DNA of 64,000 bases from Roseinatronobacter alkalisoli (GTDB lineage: Bacteria > Pseudomonadota > Alphaproteobacteria > Rhodobacterales > Rhodobacteraceae): the NCBI RefSeq assembly GCF_028745735.1, contig NZ_JAQZSM010000001.1, forward strand, positions 416,648-480,647, written 5' to 3'. The notes under the pieces are model-generated. The model was not told where the DNA came from, searched no databases, and saw only the letters and a list, made by a program, of their open reading frames with translations. Shown here piece after piece: positions 47,285 to 57,241 of this stretch. A program made the position numbers and the translations under genes. The first letter of the stretch is position 1. Each line of letters opens with the position of its first letter.

Positions 47285-48529
47285 CTACCCCTCGGGCGTG
47301 GGCAGGATGAAAACCTGACCGGGGAAAATCAGGTCAGGGTTGCGGATCTGGTCACGATTGGCATCAAAAATGCGCATATAGCGCCGACCATCCCCGAAGC
47401 GCGCTTCGGACATGGCCCAAAGCGTATTGCCGGGTTGCACGATCAGCGCTTGTGGTCCGTCGCTTTCGCGCGCGATCTGCGGGGTGACCCGTTCAAAGGG
47501 AATTTCTGCCCGCGATATAACCTGCGCGGCCTCATCCAGTTCATCAACGCGCAGCCGGTACACACCACGCTCAATGCCCGCAAGTAGGGCCTGCCAGTTG
47601 CCATCAGCGCCCGCGCGTGTGCGGATAATGGGCTGGTTGTCCAGATATATCTGAATTTCGGTGCCCGCGGATGCGCTGCGCCCGCCAAGCGCGACGTCAC
47701 CTTCGGCATCATAGAGCACGCTGTCCACAACTACATTTCCAGCGCTTTCGGCCTGTGGCAGGCGTGCGGCTTCGCCCAGAACCTGAACGCTTCCATCCGC
47801 GCGCATCAGGATCGCCATCGGCGCGGCCTCGGCTTGTGCGGTTGGTTCTTCGGCGGGTGGCATGGCGTCGTTACCCGCGATGTCAGGCTCCGACGGCATG
47901 TCGGTCACATCGGTCGCGTCGCCCGGTTGCGGGCGAGGGGGGGCAGCACGGTCTGGGAAGAGCGGCGCTGTCTCGACTTCCCGGACGGTCTGGACAGGAA
48001 AGGTGCTTCCATTCGTATCGCGCTGACCCGCAAGCTGCTCGCTGCGCGGTGCCAGCATCAGCGTATCTTCTGAACGCACGCGATGGCCGCTTGGCAGATG
48101 CACTTCAAGTTCCAGAACGCGGGGGGCAGGGCTTGGCTGCAGGTCGAACATCATCACGAATTCGCCTGCAGCGCTGCTGACAGTCTGGGCGACCTGCGCT
48201 TCGTCCACCAGTGCCGCAACGATGCTGATGGCAGGTGCTTTTCCTGCAATCAGCACATCACCGATATCGGTTACCCGTACCAGATCGAAGCGCGGTGCCG
48301 CATCGTTCATCTGTTCGGTCATGGCAACACGCATGTCGGGTTCGTGTTCTGCGTCCGGGCCATCTGCAATGAAGGGTTCGGTTATTGCACCAAGGTGCGG
48401 CGCGCCCGGAGCGGGGTCAGAACGATCAGGCGGGAACACAACGATATACGCCACCGAGGCCGCACCCGCGACCGCAATACTTCCGACAGCCCATTGTGCC
48501 AGTGTATCTTTCGGCAGATATTTCAGCAT
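47285..48529 (-). CDS. LysM domain membrane-anchored protein
   Basis: 414 residues. An N-terminal membrane helix (WAVGSIAVAGAASVAYIVVF) leads into a long periplasmic part with repeats of the bacterial Ig/carboxypeptidase-like type (ADGNWQALLAGIERGVYRLRVDE). The C-terminal LysM (about 355-412: VQPGNTLWAMSEARFGDG, NPDLIFPGQVFILP) should bind peptidoglycan. Related proteins in Rhodobacterales carry this layout. Function otherwise unknown. Confidence 0.87.
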   Translation of the reverse strand: MLKYLPKDTLAQWAVGSIAVAGAASVAYIVVFPPDRSDPAPGAPHLGAITEPFIADGPDAEHEPDMRVAMTEQMNDAAPRFDLVRVTDIGDVLIAGKAPAISIVAALVDEAQVAQTVSSAAGEFVMMFDLQPSPAPRVLELEVHLPSGHRVRSEDTLMLAPRSEQLAGQRDTNGSTFPVQTVREVETAPLFPDRAAPPRPQPGDATDVTDMPSEPDIAGNDAMPPAEEPTAQAEAAPMAILMRADGSVQVLGEAARLPQAESAGNVVVDSVLYDAEGDVALGGRSASAGTEIQIYLDNQPIIRTRAGADGNWQALLAGIERGVYRLRVDELDEAAQVISRAEIPFERVTPQIARESDGPQALIVQPGNTLWAMSEARFGDGRRYMRIFDANRDQIRNPDLIFPGQVFILPTPEG

Positions 48530-48650
48530 GGAATGACCCTTCGGACGCGGCTGAACCTGCGGTTCGTGTCAAACGCCGCCTTTACCTTGCACGAGCATAT
48601 CAAGCAGGGTATCCGAGGGCAAAAGAAAACCGACACAAGGTCTTGTAGCC

Positions 48651-49223
48651 ATGCCAGTTTTACCCCTGTCTGTATGTGTTTTCTGCGGTGCGCGTGCCGG
48701 TTCTGACCCTGCTTTCGCGCAAGCCGGGCGCGATATGGGCCAGTTGATTGCGCAACGTGGCTGGCGGCTGGTCTATGGCGCGGGTGATATTGGTATCATG
48801 GGCGAAGTGGCGCGCGCGGCCCAGACCGGCGGCGCACCTACGTTCGGTGTTATCCCCACCCACCTGATGCAGGTCGAGAAGGGCAGGCAGTCGTTGTCAA
48901 CGCTGGTGGTTACGGAAACCATGCATGAACGCAAGAAGGTGATGTTCACCAATTCCGATGCAATTGTGGTGCTGCCGGGCGGGGCCGGGTCGCTGGACGA
49001 ATTTTTCGAAGTCCTGACATGGCGTCAGCTTGGACTGCACAAGAAACCGATCCTGTTGCTGAACACGAACGGGTATTGGAAACCACTGGCGCAGCTTATC
49101 GATCATGTGATCGAGCAAGGCTTTGCCGAAGCGAATGTCCGCAGCTTTTTCAGCGTTGTCGATACGATTCCAGAGATAGAGACCCTGTTGACCGCATACC
49201 AGTTGCAACATGCGTTAGCCTGA
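48651..49223 (+). CDS. LOG family protein (TIGR00730)
   Basis: 190 residues. The nucleotide-binding Rossmann fold motif VLPGGAGSLDEFFE is present, with Ser in place of the usual Thr of PGGxGT, and the catalytic-type ERKKVMF. Family members hydrolyse nucleoside 5'-monophosphates to base plus ribose phosphate (cytokinin-activating LOG in plants). The bacterial substrate is usually AMP-like. The final 9 bases overlap the convergent capsule-like gene. Confidence 0.9.
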   Translation: MPVLPLSVCVFCGARAGSDPAFAQAGRDMGQLIAQRGWRLVYGAGDIGIMGEVARAAQTGGAPTFGVIPTHLMQVEKGRQSLSTLVVTETMHERKKVMFTNSDAIVVLPGGAGSLDEFFEVLTWRQLGLHKKPILLLNTNGYWKPLAQLIDHVIEQGFAEANVRSFFSVVDTIPEIETLLTAYQLQHALA

Positions 49224-50195
49224 CTTCAGGCGCTCCTGTGGAAACCCGGCTGCCGCGAATCTTGCCCATATCTGCGACTCCAGATTGGGAGCTTCCAGAT
49301 CCAGGCAATGGGTTTCAAAATACCAGTTCAGATAGCGGTCATAATCCGCACTCCGGTCGAGTTCCTGTCGCAAGATCGATCCAAAATCCCGCATATCTTC
49401 GACTTTACCGGCCAGATGATGAAAATCAGTTTTGCCAAGAAGAATTGCTGGAACTGATTTCAGAAATCCTTCCAGTGCGACGGTGGAATTCATCGATACG
49501 GTGACCACCGCTGCGTCTAGAATGTCATGGACATGGGCCTGGGTGACAATCAGCCTTTTCCGTCCTAGCGCCAGTTGCAATGCCTGCAGGCGCAGATTGT
49601 CGATGCGCGAACTGCTGAGAGGGTGTGGCTTGACCACCACCGGCCGGCCGTTGGCATTGCGCAAGGCCGCTATAAGCATATCAAAATCTGTGAAGGGCGT
49701 TGCCCCCGATGCACGCGGATACTGCCCCTGAAAGAACACTGCAACCACACCTTCGGGCAGGCATGTCGCGGGGGCATGCTGGTCATAACGGGATTTACGC
49801 TGCGCGACATAGCGGGCACGCAACCGCGTTGCGATACATCTGGTCGTATCATCAGCTGCGGGAGATGGAATATATGCTGTCTCGCCTGCGGACGAAAATG
49901 CCTTCACGCCTGCGGGATCAAGGTGCCAGAATTCCCAGAAGTAAGCGACACCTGCGTTCAACACATTTCCCGCACGCACCGACCGGTCATCCAGAATATG
50001 CAGGCACCCGTCCGCGAAGCGGTTGTCGTCTATACTACGTGTCCCGACATGGATATCGGGATCCCGCCTACGCAGATGCACCAGCACGTCATTGCGCTGC
50101 GCAATCTGCCTGATCAGGTTGTAAAGGCGCATGTGCCAGCCCTGCAAATCGGCCGCCAGATCACGTTCTTTCAGATGCAGAACTATGCCGGGCAT
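49215..50195 (-). CDS. Capsule polysaccharide biosynthesis-like protein (KpsS/KpsC related)
   Basis: 326 residues. The middle and C-terminal part have [27 protein letters not shown] and [17 protein letters not shown], in line with the Kdo-transferase-like capsule synthesis family, which builds the lipid-linked Kdo primer of group 2 capsules. E. coli KpsS is longer, so this may be a distant or partial member. It overlaps the uvrA end by 13 bases and the LOG gene by 9, an unusually tight fit. KpsE/T are encoded at 34.9-37.4 kb. Confidence 0.68.
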   Translation of the reverse strand: MPGIVLHLKERDLAADLQGWHMRLYNLIRQIAQRNDVLVHLRRRDPDIHVGTRSIDDNRFADGCLHILDDRSVRAGNVLNAGVAYFWEFWHLDPAGVKAFSSAGETAYIPSPAADDTTRCIATRLRARYVAQRKSRYDQHAPATCLPEGVVAVFFQGQYPRASGATPFTDFDMLIAALRNANGRPVVVKPHPLSSSRIDNLRLQALQLALGRKRLIVTQAHVHDILDAAVVTVSMNSTVALEGFLKSVPAILLGKTDFHHLAGKVEDMRDFGSILRQELDRSADYDRYLNWYFETHCLDLEAPNLESQIWARFAAAGFPQERLKSG

Positions 50196-53056
50196 CGAAG
50201 GCGTGCAGAACGTGCAGAAGCCGTGGCGGGCAGAAGTGGTGCCAGATAATGGCCTGTATGGCTGCCCTCAACCTTTGCAACTTGTTCAGGGGTGCCCGTG
50301 GCCACAACCTGACCGCCGCCATCGCCGCCTTCGGGACCGATATCGATGATCCAGTCAGCGGTTTTCACTACATCCAGATTATGTTCGATCACCACGACCG
50401 TATTGCCCTGATCCACCAGTTCATGCAGCACTTCCAGCAATTTGCGGACATCCTCAAAATGCAGGCCGGTGGTGGGTTCATCCAGAATATAAAGCGTCCG
50501 GCCAGTGGATCGGCGCGACAGTTCCTTGGCCAGTTTCACGCGCTGCGCTTCGCCCCCTGACAGGGTGGTGGCCTGCTGGCCGACCTTGATATAGCCAAGC
50601 CCCACACGCATCAGCGCATCCATTTTATCGCGGATGGAGGGCACCGCCTGAAAGAACCCCTGGGCTTCTTCAACGGTCATATCAAGAACGTCAGCTATAC
50701 TTTTGCCCTTGAACAGAATTTCCAGTGTCTCGCGGTTATAGCGCGCGCCTTTGCAGGTTTCGCAGGTGACATAGACGTCAGGCAGGAAGTTCATTTCGAT
50801 TTTCAGCACACCGTCGCCCTGACAGGCCTCGCAGCGCCCACCCTTGACATTGAAGGAAAACCGCCCCGGTTTGTAGCCGCGCGCCTTGGATTCCGGCAGA
50901 CCCGCGAACCAGTCGCGGATAGGGCCGAACGCGCCTGTATAGGTGGCAGGGTTGGACCGCGGCGTGCGCCCGATGGGGCGCTGGTCAATGTCGATAACCT
51001 TGTCCAGATGCTCCAGCCCCTTGATGGTTTCACAAGGCGCGGGCGTCTGGCGCGCACCGTTCAGCCGCATGGATGCCGTTTTGAACAGGGTTTCAATCGT
51101 CAGGGTGGATTTGCCCCCCCCCGAAACACCGGTCACGCATACGAATTTGCCCAGTGGAAAGTCAGCCGTGACATCGCGCAGATTGTTGCCGCTGGCCTTG
51201 ACGACTTTCAGTTTCTTGCCATTCCCCTTGCGCCGCGTCTTGGGCACTGCGATTTCGCGCGCGCCGGTCAGGTATTGCCCGGTCAGGCTGGCAGGGTCGG
51301 CCATGACCTGTTCAGGCGTGCCCTGCGCGACAATACGGCCACCATGCACGCCTGCACCGGGGCCAAAATCCAGGACATAATCGGCGGTGCGGATGGCTTC
51401 TTCATCATGTTCCACAACAATGACGGTATTGCCCTGATCACGCAGGTTGCGCAGGGTGACCAGCAGCCTGTCATTGTCGCGCTGATGCAACCCGATGGAG
51501 GGTTCATCCAGCACATACAGAACCCCGGTCAGGCCGCTGCCGATCTGGCTGGCCAGCCGGATACGCTGGCTTTCGCCACCCGAAAGCGTTCCCGCATGCC
51601 GCCCCAGCGTCAGATAATCAAGGCCCACATTCACCAGAAACCCGAGTCGTTCACGGATTTCCTTCAGGATGGCGCGGGCGATTTCATTTTTCTGCCCGCT
51701 TAAGTGATTGGGTACGCCCTTTACCCAGTCCAGCGCTTCCCTGATCGACATTTGCGTGACCTGACCGATGTGCAAGCCGCCGATCTTGACAGCCAGTGCC
51801 TCGGGTTTCAGCCGGTAGCCTCCGCAAACCCCGCAATCGCGGTGGTTCTGATATTGCTCGAAATCTTCACGAATCCAGGCGCTGTCCGTTTCGCGGTAGC
51901 GTCGCTCCATATTGGGTACGACACCTTCAAAGGCGCGCGTGACATTATAAACCCGCCCCCCTTCGTCATAGCGGAAAGGCAATTCCGCGCCATCGGAGCC
52001 ATAAAGCAGAACCTGCTTCACATGCTCGGGCAGGTCTTTCCATGGGCTGCGGGCATCGAATTCATAGTGTTTTGCCAATGACTCAATCGTTTGCAGGAAA
52101 TACGGCGATTTCCCCTTGCGCCATGGCGCAATTGCACCATCAGCCAGACGTAGCGCATGGTCCGGCACGACAAGGCGTTCGTCAAAAAACAATTCCACAC
52201 CCAGCCCGTCACAGGCAGGGCAGGCACCTGTCGGCGCGTTGAAAGAAAACAGGCGTGGTTCAATTTCCGTGATGGTGAAGCCACTGACCGGACAGGCAAA
52301 CTTTTCCGAAAATGTTATGCGGTTGCCGTCTTCGCGCGCTTCTTCCAGTACGGCAATGCCATCAGCCAGATCAAGTGCAGTGCGCAGGCTGTCGGCCAGC
52401 CGCGTTTCCATGCCTGCGCGCACCACCAGACGGTCAACTACAACATCAATGTCATGGCGGTATTTCTTGTCCAGCGTTGGCGGTTCATCCAGTTCGTAAA
52501 ACTGCCCATCGACCTTGACCCGCTGAAAACCCTGCTTGCGCAGTTCCAGAAATTCCTTGCGGTATTCACCTTTGCGGTCGCGCACGATTGGTGCCAGCAA
52601 ATAGGCGCGGCTGCCTTCTTCCAGCGCCATGATGCGGTCCACCATGTCCTGAACCTGCTGCGCTTCGATCGGCTGGCCGGTTGCCGGGCTGTAGGGCGTG
52701 CCTGCGCGGGCGAATAACAGCCGCAGATAATCATAGATTTCGGTCACTGTGCCGACAGTGGAGCGTGGGTTCTTGCTGGTGGTTTTCTGTTCGATGGAAA
52801 TCGCCGGCGACAGGCCAGAAATATGGTCCATGTCGGGTTTCTGCATCATGTCCAGAAACTGGCGCGCATAGGCGGACAGGCTTTCGACATAGCGCCGCTG
52901 CCCTTCGGCATAGATCGTGTCGAAGGCCAGACTGGACTTGCCTGATCCTGACAGACCAGTAATGACCACAAGCTGATCGCGCGGAATGTCCACATCGATA
53001 TTTTGCAGGTTATGTTCGCGCGCACCGCGCACTTCGATGAATTTCTGCTCGGCCAT
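50183..53056 (-). CDS. uvrA: Excinuclease ABC subunit A
   Basis: 957 residues from the ATG complementary to 53054-53056 ([19 protein letters not shown]); an ATG two codons earlier is possible. Two ABC ATPase halves are seen: Walker A at G34-S41 (GLSGSGKS) and GVSGGGKST in the second half, with [12 protein letters not shown] and [12 protein letters not shown]. Zinc-finger cysteines lie in ACPACDG and [14 protein letters not shown]. It detects DNA lesions for nucleotide excision repair. A LexA box 67 bases upstream indicates SOS control. Confidence 0.96.
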   Translation of the reverse strand: MAEQKFIEVRGAREHNLQNIDVDIPRDQLVVITGLSGSGKSSLAFDTIYAEGQRRYVESLSAYARQFLDMMQKPDMDHISGLSPAISIEQKTTSKNPRSTVGTVTEIYDYLRLLFARAGTPYSPATGQPIEAQQVQDMVDRIMALEEGSRAYLLAPIVRDRKGEYRKEFLELRKQGFQRVKVDGQFYELDEPPTLDKKYRHDIDVVVDRLVVRAGMETRLADSLRTALDLADGIAVLEEAREDGNRITFSEKFACPVSGFTITEIEPRLFSFNAPTGACPACDGLGVELFFDERLVVPDHALRLADGAIAPWRKGKSPYFLQTIESLAKHYEFDARSPWKDLPEHVKQVLLYGSDGAELPFRYDEGGRVYNVTRAFEGVVPNMERRYRETDSAWIREDFEQYQNHRDCGVCGGYRLKPEALAVKIGGLHIGQVTQMSIREALDWVKGVPNHLSGQKNEIARAILKEIRERLGFLVNVGLDYLTLGRHAGTLSGGESQRIRLASQIGSGLTGVLYVLDEPSIGLHQRDNDRLLVTLRNLRDQGNTVIVVEHDEEAIRTADYVLDFGPGAGVHGGRIVAQGTPEQVMADPASLTGQYLTGAREIAVPKTRRKGNGKKLKVVKASGNNLRDVTADFPLGKFVCVTGVSGGGKSTLTIETLFKTASMRLNGARQTPAPCETIKGLEHLDKVIDIDQRPIGRTPRSNPATYTGAFGPIRDWFAGLPESKARGYKPGRFSFNVKGGRCEACQGDGVLKIEMNFLPDVYVTCETCKGARYNRETLEILFKGKSIADVLDMTVEEAQGFFQAVPSIRDKMDALMRVGLGYIKVGQQATTLSGGEAQRVKLAKELSRRSTGRTLYILDEPTTGLHFEDVRKLLEVLHELVDQGNTVVVIEHNLDVVKTADWIIDIGPEGGDGGGQVVATGTPEQVAKVEGSHTGHYLAPLLPATASARSARLRCPA

Positions 53057-53636
53057 GTGCATCCCCAACCACACCTTCGCCTAACATAGCCCTGCGTACA
53101 CGGGACTCCAAGTGGAAAAGAAGAACAATATGGGAACAGTCGCAAATTTACGCGACGTCGTAGTCTTATGTCATGCGCGTCAGGGATGGGGCGTTTATTT
53201 TATAAGATTTTGATTTTGCGTTGAAAATATATTCGAATGATCTTCAGGGGTGGAATGGCACTCCGGCGCATCCAACTGGCATGATATCGATGCCCAAATT
53301 AGCCGCAGACGCGGGTTTGGGCGGGCGACAAAATACAGGGCGAAATCCGGTCGGTTCCGGGTGTGAAATGATCGGCTGGGATGCCCAAGGCGCTGAACAA
53401 AGGCCGCGCGCAGACCTGCGCTATAGATGGGACCGTCCCGCGCACCGCCGATGACGGTGACGTCACGCCAAGACTTGACTATTGCAACCACGCCGCCTGC
53501 ATAAGCTGCACCGGTCCAACGCCGGACCAGCAGACCCCGGCCCATCAATGGGGTGGGCCTGCCTGTGTGCAGGAAGGTTTGCCTCAGACCAGGAACTACC
53601 CGCAAAGCGACCATTCAAACATGGTCTGGTTACATC
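53057..53636. other. 580-base gap between uvrA and PepSY gene
   Basis: Apart from the LexA box (53123-53137) no gene is supported. One minus-strand frame (53195-53614) is open for 139 codons but resembles no family. A hairpin GGCCCA/TGGGCC lies at about 53539-53559. In many alphaproteobacteria ssb is divergent from uvrA; it is absent here. A small RNA cannot be excluded. Confidence 0.45.
53123..53137. promoter_or_regulatory. LexA box (SOS operator) of uvrA
   Basis: GAAC (53123-53126), seven bases, GAAC (53134-53137): an exact match to the alphaproteobacterial LexA site GTTC-N7-GTTC read on the other strand. It lies in the expected place upstream of uvrA on its minus strand. Confidence 0.85.
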
Positions 53637-53888
53637 CTAGCGTAGTGGCTGACCGGTCACAGGGTCTACTTTCAGTTCAATCTTGCTGCCGTCGCGGGCG
53701 TAAAGTTCCACGTCCCAATACCCCTCATCATCCCATTCAATTTCGTCAATCCATGCAATGTCAAATCTGCTTTCCAGCGCAGTAACGATTTCGGACAGCG
53801 GCAGGGCCTGTTGCGGGGGCTGACGATCGGCCAGCGCGGGACCGGCGCTGATGGCCAGTGCGACGGGAAAAATATAGCGAAGTTTCAT
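53637..53888 (-). CDS. Small exported PepSY domain protein
   Basis: 83 residues. A signal peptide (MKLRYIFPVALAISAGPALA) is followed by a single PepSY-type unit: SEIVTALESRF, IDEIEWDDEGYWDVELYARDG, SKIELKVDPVTG. These proteins are thought to bind or inhibit peptidases, or act as sensor-linked periplasmic factors. Stand-alone; no partner kinase nearby. Confidence 0.85.
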   Translation of the reverse strand: MKLRYIFPVALAISAGPALADRQPPQQALPLSEIVTALESRFDIAWIDEIEWDDEGYWDVELYARDGSKIELKVDPVTGQPLR

Positions 53889-54017
53889 CTCTGCTCCTGT
53901 AGGTTGTCAGGAACAGGTATGGGACGATTGCGCGGTTTCAAAGGGTCAGGCCGAACAACAAAATGGGATGCGCGGTTTTCTGCCCTGATGCACTTGCGTG
54001 GTCCTTGCGCCGCAGGG

Positions 54018-55019
54018 CTAAGCCCTGTCCGCGAACGCGAAACTGTAGCGTGTTTCGTGTTCATACTGTCCATCAGGACGCAGGATTGCGGACGGGAATG
54101 CGGGCCTGTTGGGCGCATCGGGCCATGCCTGCGCTTCCAGCGCGATTCCGGCAAAGGGACGATAGCACCGCCCGCCCAGTCCTGGCAGCCCGGCGGCGGG
54201 AATTTGCGATCCGGTATAAACCTGAAGCCCGGCTTCGGTGCTGTCAATCTGCATGATCAGCCCCGATTCCGCACTTTGCAGCCACGCGATAGGGCGCAGG
54301 GGCTGGCTTTCCGTGGACAGGCAGAAATTATGATCCAGCGCCGCCCCCGACAGGTTGCGCGCCTTGCGGAAGTCGAAGGCACTGTCGGCAACCGGGACTA
54401 TCTGGCCGGTGGGAATCAGGTTTGCGTCAACAGGAAGGTAGTGATCTGCGGCAACGCGCAGCCAGTGTTTCGACAGCCCGCCCGTGTCATCAAGCGCGAA
54501 ATACCCGTGATGCGTCAAGCTGCAAGGCGTGGCCCGGTCGGTTTGGGCCGATATGTTGAATTGTAGTGTGCCGCTACCGGGCAATGAGATTGTGGCACGT
54601 ATGTCCAGATTGCCCGGAAAGCCCATATCGCCATCTGGCAGGAACAATCCAAGTGTCACGCTGGCAGGGGACTGTTCCAGTACGCGCCATAACCGCTGCG
54701 AACTTCCCACCGGGCCGCCATGCAAAGCATGTCCGCCCGCGTTATTTACCGGAATATGATGCGTATGGCCGTCCAGTTCAAAACGCGCCCCGGCAATGCG
54801 GTTGGCAAATCGGCCAACGATTGCGCCGAAATATTGCATCGGGCCAAGATATGCATCGGGCGTGTCTGTGCCCAGAACCAACGGATGCGCCACGCCGTCC
54901 ATCCGCAGATCCTGCACGATGGCGCCAAGAGTCAGAACCTGCGCGACCATGCCGCCCCCGTGCAGGGTTATCCGTTCGACCATGCGTCCATCCGCGAGAG
55001 CGCCGAATTCAGTGCGCAT
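54018..55019 (-). CDS. galM: Aldose 1-epimerase
   Basis: 333 residues from the ATG complementary to 55017-55019 (MRTEFGALADG); the open frame reaches to 55274 but runs into the next gene. The catalytic histidines are in NNAGGHALHGGP and SLTHHGYFAL, and the catalytic glutamate is in AGIALEAQAWPDAPNRP. It interconverts alpha and beta anomers. Only 2 bases separate it from the upstream lactonase gene, so a shared sugar oxidation or utilisation role is likely. Confidence 0.9.
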   Translation of the reverse strand: MRTEFGALADGRMVERITLHGGGMVAQVLTLGAIVQDLRMDGVAHPLVLGTDTPDAYLGPMQYFGAIVGRFANRIAGARFELDGHTHHIPVNNAGGHALHGGPVGSSQRLWRVLEQSPASVTLGLFLPDGDMGFPGNLDIRATISLPGSGTLQFNISAQTDRATPCSLTHHGYFALDDTGGLSKHWLRVAADHYLPVDANLIPTGQIVPVADSAFDFRKARNLSGAALDHNFCLSTESQPLRPIAWLQSAESGLIMQIDSTEAGLQVYTGSQIPAAGLPGLGGRCYRPFAGIALEAQAWPDAPNRPAFPSAILRPDGQYEHETRYSFAFADRA

Positions 55020-55021
55020 GT

Positions 55022-55864
55022 TCAAGTACCATCGTCCAGCAATACGCGGTGTTCCGCCTGACCGCGTGCCGGGGCAGGGGCCATGAATGTAGCCCCGTCC
55101 AACGGGCCGGGTTGGTTCAGCCCTTGCCGTGCGGTCGTGCAATACAGGCTGCGCAGGTCCGGCCCGCCAAAAGCCGGACAGGATGCATGCGCCGCTGGCA
55201 CAGCTACAGTTTGCAGCAATGCCCCGTCCGGTGCATAGCATGCAACCCGCGCGGCACCCCATTGCGCCAGCCACATGTTTCCATCCGTATCAATGACCGC
55301 CCCGTCCGGGTTCAGCCCGTCTGCATTCAGGTCCAGCCAGCATTCGGGGGTGCCTTTGGGCCAGCCCGATGCATCCAGCCCGACGCGCATGACACGGCGG
55401 GTCACTGTGTCGGTAAAACAGGCCGAACGCCCGTCCGGCGCAAAACAGATGGCGTTAGGAATGCTCAGTCCGGGATAGAGGCAGCGCAGCTCGCCCCGCC
55501 ACCAGCGCCAGATTGCGCCCGCGCCGCGCGCCGCCTGTTTGCCCATTGTGCCGATCCAGAACCCCCCTTGCGGGTCCGCGCGCCCGTCATTGGACCGGTT
55601 ACCGATCTGGTCGGCTTCCAGCGGGCAAAGACTGTGCTGCGCGCCTGTGTCCAGATCAAGGACGAACAGCCGGATTTCGGATGCCACAAGCAGGCGCGAC
55701 GCATCCAGCCAGCCCGCAGCAGAGACCATCTCGTCGAATGCCCAGGTGTGGGCCAGACTGTGCAGCTTGCGCCCGATGATGTCGAACCAGAAGAATTCGG
55801 CCCGTTCCGGGTGCCAGAATGCCCCTTCGCCCAATTCGCACCGGGTTTCGTTCAGTGGTTTCAT
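55022..55864 (-). CDS. SMP-30/gluconolactonase family protein
   Basis: 280 residues, six-bladed propeller type. Metal ligands are visible as Glu in CELGEGAFWHPE, the Asn/Asp in GNRSNDGRADPQGGFWIGTMG and Asp in NADGLNPDGAVIDTDG. It should open a sugar lactone such as L-arabinono- or D-xylonolactone, part of oxidative pentose catabolism in this group. It is followed by galM. The transporter and dehydrogenase for such a pathway are not in the window. Confidence 0.9.
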   Translation of the reverse strand: MKPLNETRCELGEGAFWHPERAEFFWFDIIGRKLHSLAHTWAFDEMVSAAGWLDASRLLVASEIRLFVLDLDTGAQHSLCPLEADQIGNRSNDGRADPQGGFWIGTMGKQAARGAGAIWRWWRGELRCLYPGLSIPNAICFAPDGRSACFTDTVTRRVMRVGLDASGWPKGTPECWLDLNADGLNPDGAVIDTDGNMWLAQWGAARVACYAPDGALLQTVAVPAAHASCPAFGGPDLRSLYCTTARQGLNQPGPLDGATFMAPAPARGQAEHRVLLDDGT

Positions 55865-56185
55865 TGTGGCAAACCTCGGAAGGGTTGAAAATGTAGCATC
55901 CGCGCGGCGATGTCCGGCGCGGGTATCACGGGTGTTCGCGTGCCAGATGCGTTCATGTTTTCAGCGATCCGGGCAGACCCTGGCATATTATTTCCTTCAC
56001 GTCATGATCATCCGCGTCCGGCCCATGCTGCGGCTGATACTTGATGCCAGAAAAACGACTGCGGCTGCAACTTATTCTTATATATATCATACCAGATAAA
56101 AGCAGCACAGCATTGTTGTCGCGATGATACGGGAAAACCTGTGTGGGCGAGCATGACAAGCGCTACTTCAGAACGCCTGTTTATC
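55865..56185. other. Upstream region of lactonase gene, up to island edge
   Basis: About 320 bases with no supported gene. The A/T-rich stretch TTATTCTTATATATATCATA at 56070-56089 is the only marked feature. This appears to be the last chromosomal DNA before the tRNA fragment at 56186. Confidence 0.4.
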
Positions 56186-56230
56186 TGGTCGGAGTGAGAG
56201 GATTCGAACCTCCGGCCCCTGCCTCCCGAA
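56186..56230 (-). repeat. 3' fragment of tRNA-Pro: attachment site
   Basis: Read on the minus strand: anticodon loop TTCGGGA (CGG), GGCAG stem half, variable loop, T arm GGAGGTTCGAATCCTCT, acceptor half CACTCCG, then A and CCA. The 5' half (acceptor, D arm, 5' anticodon stem) is missing: the preceding bases do not pair. It cannot fold as a tRNA. Such a fragment is the duplicate left by integrase-mediated insertion in a tRNA 3' end. Its orientation puts the integrated element to the right, with the intact tRNA-Pro beyond the window. Confidence 0.85.
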
Positions 56231-56474
56231 GTTTCGGCCCGCCATTCAAGTCTTTGATATTTCGTCAAAAGCGCCCTGCCTAAAAGGGCGATGTTCACGG
56301 TTTGGACCTGCCTGTCAGGTTCGCGCAGGTTCAGCGGCACAAAAGGGAACTGCCTCGATGGTGGGCTGCTGCGGATCATCTTGTGATCTGCCGTCTACTT
56401 GGCACATGATTGGTGAAGGATGAGCTGGGGGCACTTGGAGTGATCGACATGGGATTTTTGAGGGTTATTCGGAA

Positions 56475-56927
56475 ATGGGCGCCGCTATGAAGCAGCAGAT
56501 GACAGGCAATGCCGGGTTGTTTCATGTCGCTTGGGAATTGACCCGCCGCGGATGGAACGTGATGCCCACAGTGCGGAATTCTCGCGGCGCCGACCTGTAC
56601 GCCGCTCCTGTCGACGACGAAGAGGCCGTGATCGCAATCCAGTCCAAGGCATTGTCGAGGCGGGCGTCGGTTCCGTTGGGTCTTGACCTCGAACGCCTCA
56701 GGTCGAGATGGTGGATCATCACGTTGGGGGCCAATAGCGATGATCCGGTTTGCTTCGTTCTGACCCTGGATGAAGTGAAGTTGCTGGCAACGCGAGACAA
56801 AGGCAAGCATCGGGCTTACTGGCTAGAGGCAAAGCATTACGACAATCCGGAGTTCCGTGAGGCGTGGCACCGCTTAGCTGAACCAACTTCCGAATTTGAT
56901 CGTGTGCAGAAGCCGGAAGCAGGATAA
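56475..56927 (+). CDS. Putative PD-(D/E)XK-like nuclease or DNA-binding protein
   Basis: 150 residues from ATG 56475 (an ATG at 56487 is also plausible, MKQQMTGNAGLF). The pattern SRGADLYAAPVDDEEAVIAIQSKAL has an Asp, then a beta-strand ending in IQSK, which fits a PD-(D/E)XK active site, where Gln may replace Glu. This is inference; no named family was recognised. It is the first gene inside the putative island. A hairpin CGCCC/GGGCG lies upstream near 56270. Confidence 0.55.
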   Translation: MGAAMKQQMTGNAGLFHVAWELTRRGWNVMPTVRNSRGADLYAAPVDDEEAVIAIQSKALSRRASVPLGLDLERLRSRWWIITLGANSDDPVCFVLTLDEVKLLATRDKGKHRAYWLEAKHYDNPEFREAWHRLAEPTSEFDRVQKPEAG

Positions 56928-57241
56928 AATCAGCAGCCTTCCAATTGATCAATTTTGCCAAATGTCATTCGCCCGCCGGTGTGATGCGCTCTGGATAAGC
57001 GAGCGTTAACGACAGGGACCTTTCAGCCATTCAGACATCCACCCGATAACCCTTCGCTGTTGCAGCATCAGCGACCTGCAGACCGGAAGCTGCCGTTATG
57101 GAAACCGCACTTGCAGAAGACTTGGGGCGCACAAATGCGTAGCTAAGCAATTTCTTAGTTGCGGGTGTTTATCGGTACTAAAGATTTGCTGTGTACAACA
57201 TGTTGATATAGAACAGGTGCCAGAGCACAAGGGAAAGAACA
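56928..57241. other. Gap upstream of methyltransferase gene, holds repeat
   Basis: About 310 bases without a supported gene. It contains the first copy of the 32-base direct repeat (56973-57004), a following mosaic stretch with GACCGGAAGCTGCCG near 57090, and an A/T-rich part before the methyltransferase ATG that should carry its promoter. Confidence 0.45.
56973..57004 (+). repeat. 32-base direct repeat, copy 1
   Basis: Matches 60569-60600 at 31 of 32 positions (starting CCGCCGGTGTGAT). Same orientation. The pair encloses the methyltransferase/HNH genes and a few small genes. Confidence 0.85.

Noticed and set aside
53195..53614. 139-codon minus-strand frame upstream of uvrA
   Set aside because: No family resemblance, no ribosome site seen, unusual composition.
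55020..55274. N-terminal extension of galM
   Set aside because: It overlaps the lactonase gene on the same strand; ATG at 55019 directly follows that gene's stop.
56186..56230. Complete tRNA gene on the minus strand
   Set aside because: Only the 3' half is present; the upstream bases do not form the acceptor, D arm or the 5' anticodon stem.
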